DNA of 16,173 bases from Bifidobacterium breve (GTDB lineage: Bacteria; Actinomycetota; Actinomycetes; S36-B12): contig CAMDKJ010000020.1 in the NCBI GenBank assembly GCA_945900705.1, positions 1 to 16,173 on the forward strand, given 5' to 3'. Position numbers and translations under genes: made by a program. Of this stretch, positions 1 to 6,887 are shown piece after piece (position 1 is the first letter of the stretch; each line of letters starts with the position of its first letter). The notes under the pieces are model-generated. The model did not search any database and was not told where the DNA came from. It was given only the letters and a program-made list of their open reading frames with translations.

Positions 1-1
1 A

Positions 2-622
2 GCAGTTTTGGCCGGGCCAGCTCTCGGCGAGCATTTGGTGCTACGGCAGTGGATCGGGATCGCCTTGGGTTTGATTGGAGCGATCATCGTGTTAACTCCC
101 GGCCTGATGCATCAAGGCAGCCCCGGAGATTACCCACCGGTTGCGGTGCTCGCCGCACTTATCGCACTAATTTCCTCTTCGGCTGCAACGGTGCTGCAAA
201 AACGGTACGGGGCGAGTATTCCGATGCTGCCTGGGACAGCAGTGCAGTACGCGGCCGCGGGCACCTTGTTGGCGGTGCTCGCCTTCTTCACCGAGGACAT
301 AGTTATCGATTGGACACCAACTTTCTTCGGGGCATTGGCCTGGCTGGTCTTCGCGCTGTCGATTGGCGCGGTATTGCTGATGTTTTGGCTGCTTCGCGTT
401 GGCACCGCAACCGGGGTGTCGAGTTTGTATTATTTAGTACCGCCGGTGACTTTAATCGAGGCCTACCTACTTTTTGGTGAGCAACTGCTTCCGCTTTCAC
501 TTGCCGGGTTCGCGCTAGCCACTATTGGCGTCGCACTGGTACGCCGCCGCCCAGATTCGGCAGCTCAAGATTCTGAATCCAAGAACTTGGCAATTGACGA
601 TGCCACTGCATTAGGTTCTTGA
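2..622 (+). CDS. DMT-superfamily (EamA) transporter, C-terminal part, 5' end outside window
   Basis: The reading frame is open from the first bases of the window, so the gene begins upstream; the TTG at position 8 is probably not its start. About 206 residues are visible. They begin with the end of the first EamA repeat (a GEHLVLRQWIGIALGLIG-like segment, typical of the loop and last helix of that repeat) and continue through a second set of about five hydrophobic helices, including another FGEQLLPLSLAGFALATIG motif in the equivalent place of repeat two. Known EamA proteins are about 290-300 residues with ten membrane spans and export amino acids or other metabolites; the substrate cannot be told here. 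The C-terminal tail of about 30 residues is hydrophilic and cytoplasmic. Its last 58 bp overlap the 3' end of the convergent hydrolase gene. Confidence 0.85.
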   Translation, partial: AVLAGPALGEHLVLRQWIGIALGLIGAIIVLTPGLMHQGSPGDYPPVAVLAALIALISSSAATVLQKRYGASIPMLPGTAVQYAAAGTLLAVLAFFTEDIVIDWTPTFFGALAWLVFALSIGAVLLMFWLLRVGTATGVSSLYYLVPPVTLIEAYLLFGEQLLPLSLAGFALATIGVALVRRRPDSAAQDSESKNLAIDDATALGS

Positions 623-1506
623 AAAAGGAACGAGTGCCCAGCCCTTGGAACCAATTCCAATTTCGCATTGGGCATCGCCCCTGCTATATAACGACTATTG
701 GCCGGCGGGGTAATGACATCTTGGGCCCCGGTGATAACTAACGTTCGAATGCTTATCGCCCGCAAAGAGTTCGCATTTGCGTTGCTCTGGAGCCAAGGAT
801 CCTCGGCCGCCAACATCGCGTTGTAGGTTTTAGTCGGTACGGATTCATCCGGGTACGAGCCATCTACATTTGCGGAAACGAGTCGGCTAATAAATGCGCG
901 GCCACGCGATTGAGCAACTTTGGTGGCTGGGTAATTCGTTTCCAAATACGACTTAATACTGCCTTCAGAATTACTATCAGCCTCCTGAACCCAAAGCGGC
1001 CCGAGCACCGCTGCATCGCCACCGGGATTTGTTGCCGCGAGCACCAACCTGCTAATTGAACTGGCGTGGCGGATAGCTAGTTGCTGGGCAACAAAACCAC
1101 CCATCGACCACCCGAGTACATCAACGGGCGCCCCTGGCGAAACTTGGGTGAGAAAATCATTTATCCAATCGGCGGCGGCTGAAAACTCCCACTTCGACGG
1201 CGCCGGACCCGAAAGCCCCAATCCCGGATAGTCAAAGACGATTACCCGACGTTTCTTCGCCAGCGCGGCAAGTAGTTTCGGATCCCACTCTGACATCGGT
1301 GATCCGGTGCCGTTCAGCAGCAGAAGTGTCGGCCCAGTGCCTAACTCGGCCCAGGCGAATGTGGTGCCAGCGGCATTTACCCTACGAGTCTCAAGACGCA
1401 CGTCTTGCCAGCCGACAGTGGTGCTCGCAAATACTGCTACAGGTGAACTGGCAACGAGTAGCCCTACTAAGGCTGAGATGACAAACAGGCGCAGGCGAAA
1501 TATCAC
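565..1506 (-). CDS. Secreted alpha/beta-hydrolase
   Basis: A 313-residue alpha/beta-hydrolase. It opens with a signal peptide or anchor (MIFRLRLFVISALVGLL, then Ala-rich to about residue 28), so it acts outside the membrane. Visible catalytic parts: the LLLLNGTGSP oxyanion-hole strand (about 61-70), DYPGLGLSG (92-100), nucleophile Ser134 in GWSMGG, acid Asp263 in TGAQDVITPP and His291 in RAGHSFLF. The triad is complete. Start choice: the frame stays open upstream into the preceding gene, but GTG at 1506 lies about 10 nt after an AGGGA sequence and gives a clean signal peptide; GTG at 1512 is the alternative. It follows the NlpC/P60 gene by about 50 bp on the same strand and may be cotranscribed. 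Substrate unknown; family members include haloperoxidase-like, esterase and C-C hydrolases. Confidence 0.85.
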   Translation of the reverse strand: MIFRLRLFVISALVGLLVASSPVAVFASTTVGWQDVRLETRRVNAAGTTFAWAELGTGPTLLLLNGTGSPMSEWDPKLLAALAKKRRVIVFDYPGLGLSGPAPSKWEFSAAADWINDFLTQVSPGAPVDVLGWSMGGFVAQQLAIRHASSISRLVLAATNPGGDAAVLGPLWVQEADSNSEGSIKSYLETNYPATKVAQSRGRAFISRLVSANVDGSYPDESVPTKTYNAMLAAEDPWLQSNANANSLRAISIRTLVITGAQDVITPPANSRYIAGAMPNAKLELVPRAGHSFLFQEPNAVASSIAKFLDSES

Positions 1507-1558
1507 CGTCACATCATCCCTAAGGTGTGCTGCAAGCTCGAGACACCTCGGGCGATCA

Positions 1559-2635
1559 TCAGCCGATAACGCGGCCCACGCCGGAGAATCGCTCCCCATA
1601 CCAGGGGCCGAGGAAGTTGGTGATCTCGACGCCATCTGAGGGGTTGGAGGCGCTCACCATCTTGCCGTTGCCTATGTAGATCGCCACATGATGGACATCA
1701 CTGCCGAAGTAGAAGACCAGGTCCCCGGGCTGAATCTCCGACACGGGTACGCGTTTCGTCTGGTCCCACTGCGTGTAGCTCAGGGCGGTTAGCCCAACAC
1801 CAGACTGCGCCCAAGCGGCCGCGGTTAGTTTCGAGCAGTCCCACGAGTTCGGCGGACGGGCGCTAAAGGAGTACGGCTCACCGACTTGCGCCAGTGCGTA
1901 CCTGACTGCGGCCTGAGCGCGCGATGAAACGCTATAGCCGCCGCCCGAAGTGGCCGAACCTGAGGTGAAGGTCTCGGCGGCCTGGCTTGCTTCCTCTCGT
2001 TGCTGCTCTAGACGCTCGGCCTGCAATCGGCCGAGCCGTTGCCTCTCCTCCTCTCGGAGGTTGCCCAGAACGGACTGCGCCTGCCCGAGTCGTTCGGTGA
2101 CGCGCGCCTCGGCTGCGCTCATTTCAGCCTCAAGCACCTTGGCCTGCGCCTCCTGGTCGGCTGCTTCTGCTTCCGTCTGGGCAAGGCGTAGCCGTCCCGT
2201 TTGTGCCTGCCGGATCAGCCCGGCCTGGCTCGAAGCCACCTGGCCCATAACCGAGGCCTGCGCAAGGAACTCAACGGGATCCTCGGCCAGTAACAACCCG
2301 AGGGCTGGGTCGATCCCGCCCGACGCATATAAGGAGCGCGCGAGGTCTTCTAGCACGGCCTGCGTCTGATTCAACTCCTTACGTTGGCTCTGGAGTCGCC
2401 CCTGCACCGAATCCAGCTTTTGCCGAACGGCGGTCAACCGATCTGCCGCCTGCGAGGCCTCCTCATGTGCTGCGCCCGCCTGCATTTCGAGATCGCGGAC
2501 CTGCGCCTCGACCTCCCGAAGATCGGCCTGCGGAGCTGCCATTCCCGAAGAGGAGCCAAGGGCAACTGCGGTGAAGGCCAGGATGCTCGCCGCCACCGCG
2601 GAGACGATACGACGGCCGAGACGGGGTTGAAACAC
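1559..2635 (-). CDS. Secreted coiled-coil NlpC/P60 peptidoglycan endopeptidase
   Basis: A 358-residue exported peptidoglycan hydrolase of the RipA/PcsB-like architecture. Residues 1-34 are a signal peptide (basic GRR, then a hydrophobic core ending near GMAAPQ). Residues about 37-105 and 150-222 are heptad-rich, Ala/Glu/Gln-rich coiled coils of the kind that tether or autoinhibit such enzymes. A Ser/Gly linker (223-237) leads to the NlpC/P60 domain (238-358), with catalytic Cys267 in WDCSKL, His316 in HHVAIYIG and an Asn in the third-residue region (SASNPSDG). The family cleaves D-Glu to diamino-acid bonds in stem peptides. The start is GTG at 2635, preceded by AGGAG about 9 nt upstream. The 184-bp upstream gap contains a TTGACA and an OmpR-type repeat shared with the DUF305 operon, suggesting control by the neighbouring two-component system. 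Confidence 0.92.
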   Translation of the reverse strand: MFQPRLGRRIVSAVAASILAFTAVALGSSSGMAAPQADLREVEAQVRDLEMQAGAAHEEASQAADRLTAVRQKLDSVQGRLQSQRKELNQTQAVLEDLARSLYASGGIDPALGLLLAEDPVEFLAQASVMGQVASSQAGLIRQAQTGRLRLAQTEAEAADQEAQAKVLEAEMSAAEARVTERLGQAQSVLGNLREEERQRLGRLQAERLEQQREEASQAAETFTSGSATSGGGYSVSSRAQAAVRYALAQVGEPYSFSARPPNSWDCSKLTAAAWAQSGVGLTALSYTQWDQTKRVPVSEIQPGDLVFYFGSDVHHVAIYIGNGKMVSASNPSDGVEITNFLGPWYGERFSGVGRVIG

Positions 2636-2733
2636 TGCGCAACTCTCCTATCGTCTTCGTCAGCTCCAACTTGGTGGCGCCACCTTCCCCTTCATTATGC
2701 AGGCGGCATTGCCATGGACTCGCCAATCTTGTG

Positions 2734-2755
2734 TCAAGATTCGATGAAGACCTGG
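2734..2755 (-). promoter_or_regulatory. Putative OmpR-type regulator site upstream of the NlpC/P60 gene
   Basis: Read on the minus strand this contains CTTCATCGAATCTTGA, with two CTT units 11 bp apart, the half-site spacing usual for OmpR/PhoB-family regulators. It matches the element at 4659-4680 at 16 of 22 positions, and 15 of the 18 at its better-conserved end. Its downstream end overlaps a TTGACA -35-like hexamer (2732-2737, minus). The near edge lies 99 bp from the GTG start. A good -10 at the expected distance is not obvious. That the element is bound by the regulator at 4774-5472 is inference. Confidence 0.45.
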
Positions 2756-2819
2756 TTTTACCGGCAAGAGGGAGCTGGACGGCACAAAGCAAGCGGGAGG
2801 CTGGCGGCCCTCTTCTTCG

Positions 2820-3692
2820 TCAGTGACCGGTAATCCCGGTGACCCGCTGGGTGAAGGTGGCCCCGTTGTCGCTGGACTCGTACACAACTCCGCCCGACAG
2901 CACGGCTACCCGGCTGCCGTCAGCGGCCACGGCGGCGGGCGGGCCGGCGACCTGACCCTTGGTTTGCCAGTTGGCGCCTCGATCGGTGGACTCCAGTACC
3001 TGCCCATCGGCTGCGACGCCTACCAGCGCGCGAGGGGTCCATGCAAGAAAGGCGATCAGCGCAGGTGCGGGCGCAGCTTCAAACGTGGTTCCAGCGTCGG
3101 TGCTGATAACCGGCCCGTCGGCTGTCGTCCCCATCAAGGTGTCGGGGTTATCCGGAGCCACGGCGAGGTCGAACAGCGGAACGGCACCGGCCGAGGTCCA
3201 TGAGCGGCCCCCGTCATCGGATCGCAGTAGGGCGTTGTCCGCGGAGTTGATGCCGAACAGTTGGTCGCCGGCAGCGACAAGTCGGTGGAAGTCAACCTCC
3301 CCGGACAGTGCGACCGGGCTCCAAGTCACCCCCTCGTCGATGGACTCCAGGAGGCCGAGGTCACCTGGCGCAGTGCTGCCGGCCGCGGGGTGGCCTGAGG
3401 CGAGCCATCGGTCACCGTTTTGGGTGAATCCCATGACGTCGAAGGCTTCCGCAGAAACGGCCTTGGGCGCCTGCCCGGGTGCCTGTTCCCACAACCCCTC
3501 GTGGGTGCCGAACAGCAGGGTGTCGCCGTTATACGCGAGATTATGTACATGCGCAGGCAGGGTGCCACCGTCAACTGCCGATGCGGAAACTGTTGTGGAC
3601 GTGGCACTGCTGCCACCGCACGCGGTCAGGATTAGGCCGGCGGCAACGGCCAACGCCGCTGCCGCAAACGGGCGGGCGGGAGTCAGGGCCAT
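2820..3692 (-). CDS. Asp-box beta-propeller lipoprotein, F510_1955 family-like
   Basis: A 290-residue lipoprotein. The signal sequence ends in a lipobox LTAC (Cys25), so the protein should be lipid-anchored on the outer face of the membrane. After a Ser/Thr linker comes LPAHVHNLAYNGDTLLFGTH, typical of the family NCBI names F510_1955 glycosylhydrolase. Five Asp-boxes follow (SIDEGVTW, SDDGGRSW, STDAGTTF, STDRGANW, SSDNGATF), predicting a BNR/sortilin-like beta-propeller. Sialidase activity is not supported, since the catalytic Arg triad and Asp are not recognisable. Its ATG overlaps the last codons of the CopZ-like gene by 10 bp (ACATGGCCCTGA), indicating translational coupling. Partnership with a copper chaperone and DUF305 suggests a role in extracytoplasmic metal handling; the biochemical job is unknown. 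Confidence 0.85.
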   Translation of the reverse strand: MALTPARPFAAAALAVAAGLILTACGGSSATSTTVSASAVDGGTLPAHVHNLAYNGDTLLFGTHEGLWEQAPGQAPKAVSAEAFDVMGFTQNGDRWLASGHPAAGSTAPGDLGLLESIDEGVTWSPVALSGEVDFHRLVAAGDQLFGINSADNALLRSDDGGRSWTSAGAVPLFDLAVAPDNPDTLMGTTADGPVISTDAGTTFEAAPAPALIAFLAWTPRALVGVAADGQVLESTDRGANWQTKGQVAGPPAAVAADGSRVAVLSGGVVYESSDNGATFTQRVTGITGH

Positions 3693-3916
3693 GTGACCTC
3701 GTATCCCTCCTGATCGATGAGCGTCTCGATGAGCAATGCAAAATCAGCTGATGCCACCGGCTCCTGGCTAATGAGCGTAATCGGTGAGGGGCCACCGGGG
3801 ACCAGCTCCACGTCCACCGAGACGAAACCCGGTAGGTCAGTCAAGGCACGGGTGACCACGGAGACGCAATGCTCGCATGTCATCCCGATGACGGCGAAGC
3901 TCGTGGTCGTGTTCAT
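3683..3916 (-). CDS. CopZ-like heavy-metal-associated (HMA) chaperone
   Basis: A 77-residue single HMA domain with the metal-binding loop GMTCEHCVSVV (residues 11-21), whose two cysteines bind Cu(I) in CopZ/Atx1 proteins. The ferredoxin-like beta-alpha-beta-beta-alpha-beta pattern can be followed to the C-terminus (DQEGYEVTWP). There is no signal peptide, so it acts in the cytoplasm. The ATG is preceded by AGGGGAG 5 nt upstream. It is the middle gene of a minus-strand operon, 21 bp after the DUF305 gene and overlapping the lipoprotein gene by 10 bp. No copper P-type ATPase is in the window, so its delivery partner is either elsewhere or is not an ATPase. Metal identity is inferred from the family, not shown by the sequence. 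Confidence 0.92.
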   Translation of the reverse strand: MNTTTSFAVIGMTCEHCVSVVTRALTDLPGFVSVDVELVPGGPSPITLISQEPVASADFALLIETLIDQEGYEVTWP

Positions 3917-3937
3917 CGAGACTCCCCTTCGTGGTGA

Positions 3938-4561
3938 TTAATTGTCCAGCAGTTGCTGCATTGTGTCGATCTCCTTCTTCTGCCCGGCGACGATGGCGTC
4001 GGCTAAGGCGATCACATCTGGGTTGGTCGACTCGGCCTTTACCTGCTCGGCCATCTTGATGGCGCCTTCGTGATGGGCAATCATCATGGTCAGCCACATC
4101 CGGTCAAAGTCGGCGCCGCTGGCGCCGCCGAGCGCACCCATGTCCGCATCGGACATCATGCCGCCGGCGCTCTGCCCGCCCATGTCCATGTCCCCGTGGT
4201 CCATTCCGTCCATGCCGTCCATCTGCTCGGGGGCGCCCCACTGCTGCAGCCACCCGCGCATCTGCCCGATCTCCGGGTCCTGCGCGGCCTTGATCTGGGT
4301 GGCAAGGTCGGTTACCTCCGCGGAGGTGGACTGCTGCAGGGCCATGTCAGCCATCTGCACCGCCTGCTCGTGATGCGAGATCATGAGTTGCGCGAAGGTA
4401 ACGTCCGCGTCCGAGCCGGTCGCAACCACGGCGCCACTACTGGAAGAATGACCGGCTGGCATTTCCGCTGACGACATGCTCGAGGAAGCACACCCCGTCA
4501 GGAGGACGGTGGCAGCCACGGTCGCGACAATTAGAACATTCATCTTGCTGGTCATTCTCAT
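3938..4561 (-). CDS. DUF305 lipoprotein, Met/His-rich
   Basis: A 207-residue lipoprotein with a lipobox LLTGC (Cys24), exported and lipid-anchored. It has two DUF305 (ferritin-like four-helix) half-repeats, each with the hallmark motif: ISHHEQAVQMADMA (about 63-76) and IAHHEGAIKMAEQV (about 160-173). Between them is a Met/His/Asp-rich stretch with repeats of MDGMDGMDHGDMDMGG type, a likely soft-metal-binding segment. DUF305 proteins are repeatedly found with copper and silver resistance genes, although their chemistry is not settled. AAGGAG lies 11 nt before the ATG at 4561. It is the first gene of the operon with the CopZ-like and Asp-box genes, divergent from the regulator gene. The OmpR-type element at 4659-4680 lies 98 bp upstream. 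Confidence 0.92.
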   Translation of the reverse strand: MRMTSKMNVLIVATVAATVLLTGCASSSMSSAEMPAGHSSSSGAVVATGSDADVTFAQLMISHHEQAVQMADMALQQSTSAEVTDLATQIKAAQDPEIGQMRGWLQQWGAPEQMDGMDGMDHGDMDMGGQSAGGMMSDADMGALGGASGADFDRMWLTMMIAHHEGAIKMAEQVKAESTNPDVIALADAIVAGQKKEIDTMQQLLDN

Positions 4562-4658
4562 GTGCGGGCAATCTCCTTCAGAGCCGAGTTGATCAGGGAC
4601 TAAACCACTTCATACCCCATCATGGGCCACACTGAGTAGCGCTGCGCTTGAGAATGGA

Positions 4659-4680
4659 TCAAGGTTCGATAAAGGCTGCG
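4659..4680 (-). promoter_or_regulatory. Putative OmpR-type regulator site upstream of the DUF305 operon
   Basis: Read on the minus strand this contains CTTTATCGAACCTTGA, with CTT units 11 bp apart. It is the second copy of the element found before the NlpC/P60 gene, in the same orientation relative to the gene, at almost the same distance (98 versus 99 bp), and again running into a TTGA-type hexamer (TTGATC). It lies in the divergent region between the DUF305 operon and the two-component genes, so it could serve both. No convincing -10 was found for either direction. Confidence 0.45.
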
Positions 4681-4773
4681 TGCGAGACGGCAGCGCGCCG
4701 TGACCACTTCAAGAGTCTAAAAATGGTGTTGGCACAATCGTGGTGACGAGGCTGGCGGAGGGATGGATCGTTG

Positions 4774-5472
4774 ATGGCGAATGAACGGTTGAAAGTTTTG
4801 GTCGTCGACGACGAGGTGCCATTGACGGGAGTCGTTGGCAGCTACCTCGAGCGTGAGGGGTTCGACGTAGCGGTCGCCCACACCGGACCGGACGCCGTGG
4901 CTCGAGCCCGCGCTGATTCCCCGGTGCTGATCGTGCTCGACATCATGCTCCCCGGATTCGACGGCATCGAGGCGTGTCGCCAGATTCGTCAGTTCTCCGA
5001 CGCGTACATCATCATGCTGACGGCACGCGACGAGGAGATGGACAAGGTCCTTGGCCTGTCCATGGGGGCGGACGACTACCTCGTCAAGCCATTTTCTCCA
5101 AGGGAGTTGATTGCGCGCGTGCGCGCCATGCTGCGACGTCCGCGAGCCGCACCGGATAACGACACGACCGAGCTCTACACCATTGGGACGCTGACGATGG
5201 ACGCTCAAGGGCGCACCCTCACCTTGGACGGCAACGAGATTGAGTTGACCCGCACGGAGTTCGACTTGCTCGCGGCGATGATGGCGCAACCCAGGTCCGT
5301 ACTGACCCGAAGGAAGTTGATCGATGCCGTGTGGGGCCCTGGGTGGTACGGAGACGAGCATGTTGTCGACGTCCACATTGGGCATGTGCGCGAAAAGATC
5401 GGGGATGCCGCCTCCGAGCCGAGGTTCATTCGAACGGTGCGTGGTGTGGGATACGGCATGGTCGCCCCATGA
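4774..5472 (+). CDS. OmpR/PhoB-family response regulator
   Basis: A 232-residue two-component regulator. The receiver domain (about 5-120) has the acidic pair Asp12-Asp13, phospho-acceptor Asp56 in IVLDIMLPGFDG, Thr83 in IIMLTAR and Lys105 in YLVKPFSP. The C-terminal winged-helix domain (about 135-232) has the usual features: LTRTEFDLLAAM, RSVLTRRKLIDAVWG, the recognition-helix region HVVDVHIGHVREKIG and RTVRGVGYGM. The ATG at 4774 follows GGAGGG by 11 nt; TTG at 4771 is an alternative that adds one residue. The last codon and stop overlap the kinase start (ATGA at 5469-5472), so the two form one translationally coupled unit. Its neighbours suggest metal-responsive control, by analogy with CopR/CusR-type systems. 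That is inference. Confidence 0.95.
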   Translation: MANERLKVLVVDDEVPLTGVVGSYLEREGFDVAVAHTGPDAVARARADSPVLIVLDIMLPGFDGIEACRQIRQFSDAYIIMLTARDEEMDKVLGLSMGADDYLVKPFSPRELIARVRAMLRRPRAAPDNDTTELYTIGTLTMDAQGRTLTLDGNEIELTRTEFDLLAAMMAQPRSVLTRRKLIDAVWGPGWYGDEHVVDVHIGHVREKIGDAASEPRFIRTVRGVGYGMVAP

Positions 5473-6599
5473 AGCGACGACCTCGGCTAGCTGTTCGTCT
5501 AATGCAAGCGCAGGCTCTCGTCGTGGGGATAGGGACACTCACCTTGGTGGTGTCGGCGATCCTCGTAGCACCCATCCTCTTCCACGGCCATCTCATTCAA
5601 GCCGGCGTCGCTGACGTCACCGTGCAACTGCACGTCGAGGAGGCGTTTGCCTCGGCGTTCGCAATATCGGTGGGCTTGGCAGCGGTGACCTCGCTGCTCG
5701 CGGCAGGGGCGATCTCATGGCTGATGGTGCGACGGGTCTCCCGGCCGGTCGAGGAACTAGCTGAATCAGCGGAGATTGTCGCGACGGGGCGATACAACGT
5801 CGATGTGCCTGACGCAACCTTCAGCAGCGAGCTCCATCAATTGTCGGTCTCGTTCAGCAAGATGGCGCAGCGCCTCGGAGCGACCGAGGCGACACGCTCC
5901 CGCCTACTAGCCGACCTGGCTCACGAGTTGCGCACGCCGTTGGCAACTCTCGAGGCGTATGTCGACGGCATGGAGGACGATGTGCTGCCCCATGATGAAG
6001 TCTCGTGGCGCACAATGCGCGATCAGATCAACCGGCTGAGGCGCCTTGCCACGGATGTGCGTGAGGTCGCGGCAGCTGAGGAGCACGCCTTGGGGTTGCG
6101 ACTGGAGCGGATCGACGCCCGTGACATCGCCCGTGCCGCGGTGGCCGCCGCGGCACCAAGATTCAGTGGCAAAGGCGTCGAGTTGGTCGCCCGGCTCGGT
6201 GAACATCCATGTTCGGTTATGGGAGACGCCATGCGACTGCAACAGGTGCTCGCCAATCTGCTGGACAATGCACTCCGTCACACACCGGTCGGCGGGCAGG
6301 TGATCGTCGCCGTTGAGCGTGCCGGCTCGAGCGTCCGGCTCACAGTCAAGGACACCGGCGAGGGGATACCGGCCGATCAGGTGGGTTCGGTGTTCGAGCG
6401 ATTCCATCGCGTCGACCCATCACGGATAAGCACCGACGGCGGCGGCAGCGGGCTGGGGCTCACCATTGCACGTGCCCTGGTCAGCGACCACTCAGGGAGC
6501 ATCACTGCCGCCTCACCTGGGGCAGGGCTCGGGACCACCATGACAATCGAGCTCCCCGCTACCGAAGCAGGGAAACGCCGCGATCCATCTTTCACGTGA
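5469..6599 (+). CDS. Membrane sensor histidine kinase
   Basis: A 376-residue kinase, partner of the preceding regulator. Transmembrane helix 1 spans about residues 14-37 and helix 2 about 65-87, leaving an external loop of only about 27 residues that contains FHGHL (His39, His41) and QLHVEEAF (His55, Glu57, Glu58). A HAMP segment follows (about 88-137), then the dimerisation/phospho-acceptor helix with His152 in LAHELRTPL, the N-box LLDNALRHTP, the G1 box DTGEGIPADQ, the F-box VFERFHRVD and the G2 box GGGSGLGLTIAR. All kinase motifs are intact. The reading frame is open upstream, but the ATG overlapping the regulator stop as ATGA is the sensible start. The short, His/Glu-rich loop would suit direct metal binding rather than a large ligand domain. 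Confidence 0.93.
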   Translation: MKRRPRLAVRLMQAQALVVGIGTLTLVVSAILVAPILFHGHLIQAGVADVTVQLHVEEAFASAFAISVGLAAVTSLLAAGAISWLMVRRVSRPVEELAESAEIVATGRYNVDVPDATFSSELHQLSVSFSKMAQRLGATEATRSRLLADLAHELRTPLATLEAYVDGMEDDVLPHDEVSWRTMRDQINRLRRLATDVREVAAAEEHALGLRLERIDARDIARAAVAAAAPRFSGKGVELVARLGEHPCSVMGDAMRLQQVLANLLDNALRHTPVGGQVIVAVERAGSSVRLTVKDTGEGIPADQVGSVFERFHRVDPSRISTDGGGSGLGLTIARALVSDHSGSITAASPGAGLGTTMTIELPATEAGKRRDPSFT

Positions 6600-6623
6600 T
6601 AACGCCTGGCGAATGAACGAACC

Positions 6624-6640
6624 AACACCGGGGCGGTGTT
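6624..6640. terminator. Hairpin between convergent genes, possible bidirectional terminator
   Basis: AACACCG-GGG-CGGTGTT is a perfect 7-bp stem with a 3-nt loop, 25 bp after the kinase stop and 13 bp beyond the stop of the convergent small gene. A long U-tract is lacking on either strand, as is common in high-GC actinobacteria, so termination is plausible but unproven. Confidence 0.45.
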
Positions 6641-6652
6641 TGACGCCCCCGC

Positions 6653-6826
6653 TCACTGCTCCTTCGTGCTGACCGTGCCTGCCTCACTAAAGGCCTCCCG
6701 CATGCGGGCATCCCTGCTCGGGTCAGACGGGCAGCAGCAACCCTGAGCGTTGCCGCGACCGCGGTTCAAGAAAAGAGCCAGCGAAACTCCGCCGACCATC
6801 ACGGTGAGAACGACGAACGGAATCAT
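6653..6826 (-). CDS. Small single-span membrane protein with Cys-Cys-Cys motif
   Basis: A 57-codon open frame on the minus strand. It begins MIPFVVLTVMVGGVSLALFL, a plausible single transmembrane helix (about residues 2-20), followed by a basic stop-transfer segment NRGRG, then NAQGCCCPSDPSRD with three consecutive cysteines (30-32) and a charged tail ending STKEQ. Third codon positions are strongly GC-rich, as in neighbouring genes, which supports coding. Against it, there is no clear ribosome-binding site before the ATG at 6826; an in-frame GTG codon (Val9) inside the helix is an unlikely start. I recognise no named family. It is convergent with the histidine kinase of the metal island and separated from the MFS gene by 185 bp, so a metal-binding or assembly role is a guess from context. 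Confidence 0.5.
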   Translation of the reverse strand: MIPFVVLTVMVGGVSLALFLNRGRGNAQGCCCPSDPSRDARMREAFSEAGTVSTKEQ

Positions 6827-6866
6827 GCTGGAAGGCTATATCGAGCCACGGACCAAGTCCAGCGGG

Positions 6867-6887
6867 CGCGTGAGACAAGCTCACGCG
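6867..6887. repeat. Inverted repeat between the CCC protein gene and the MFS gene
   Basis: CGCGTGAG-ACAAG-CTCACGCG is a perfect 8-bp inverted repeat with a 5-nt spacer, 41 bp upstream of the small minus-strand gene and 125 bp upstream of the MFS start. A smaller repeat, GGAC-CAA-GTCC, lies just left of it at 6850-6860. No T-run follows on either strand, so it looks more like an operator or RNA hairpin than a terminator. Confidence 0.4.

Noticed and set aside
2766..2815. AAGAGGG ... CCCTCTT as a terminator after the Asp-box gene
   Set aside because: The arms are 36 bp apart with no supporting inner stem and no T-run, so the pairing may be chance.
2959..3696. A 245-codon open frame on the plus strand
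   Set aside because: It lies antisense to the Asp-box lipoprotein gene, has no family motifs and is a typical shadow of a GC-rich gene.
4717..5538. A 273-codon open frame on the minus strand
   Set aside because: It is antisense to the response regulator, whose receiver and winged-helix motifs are intact; the shadow sequence shows no domain.
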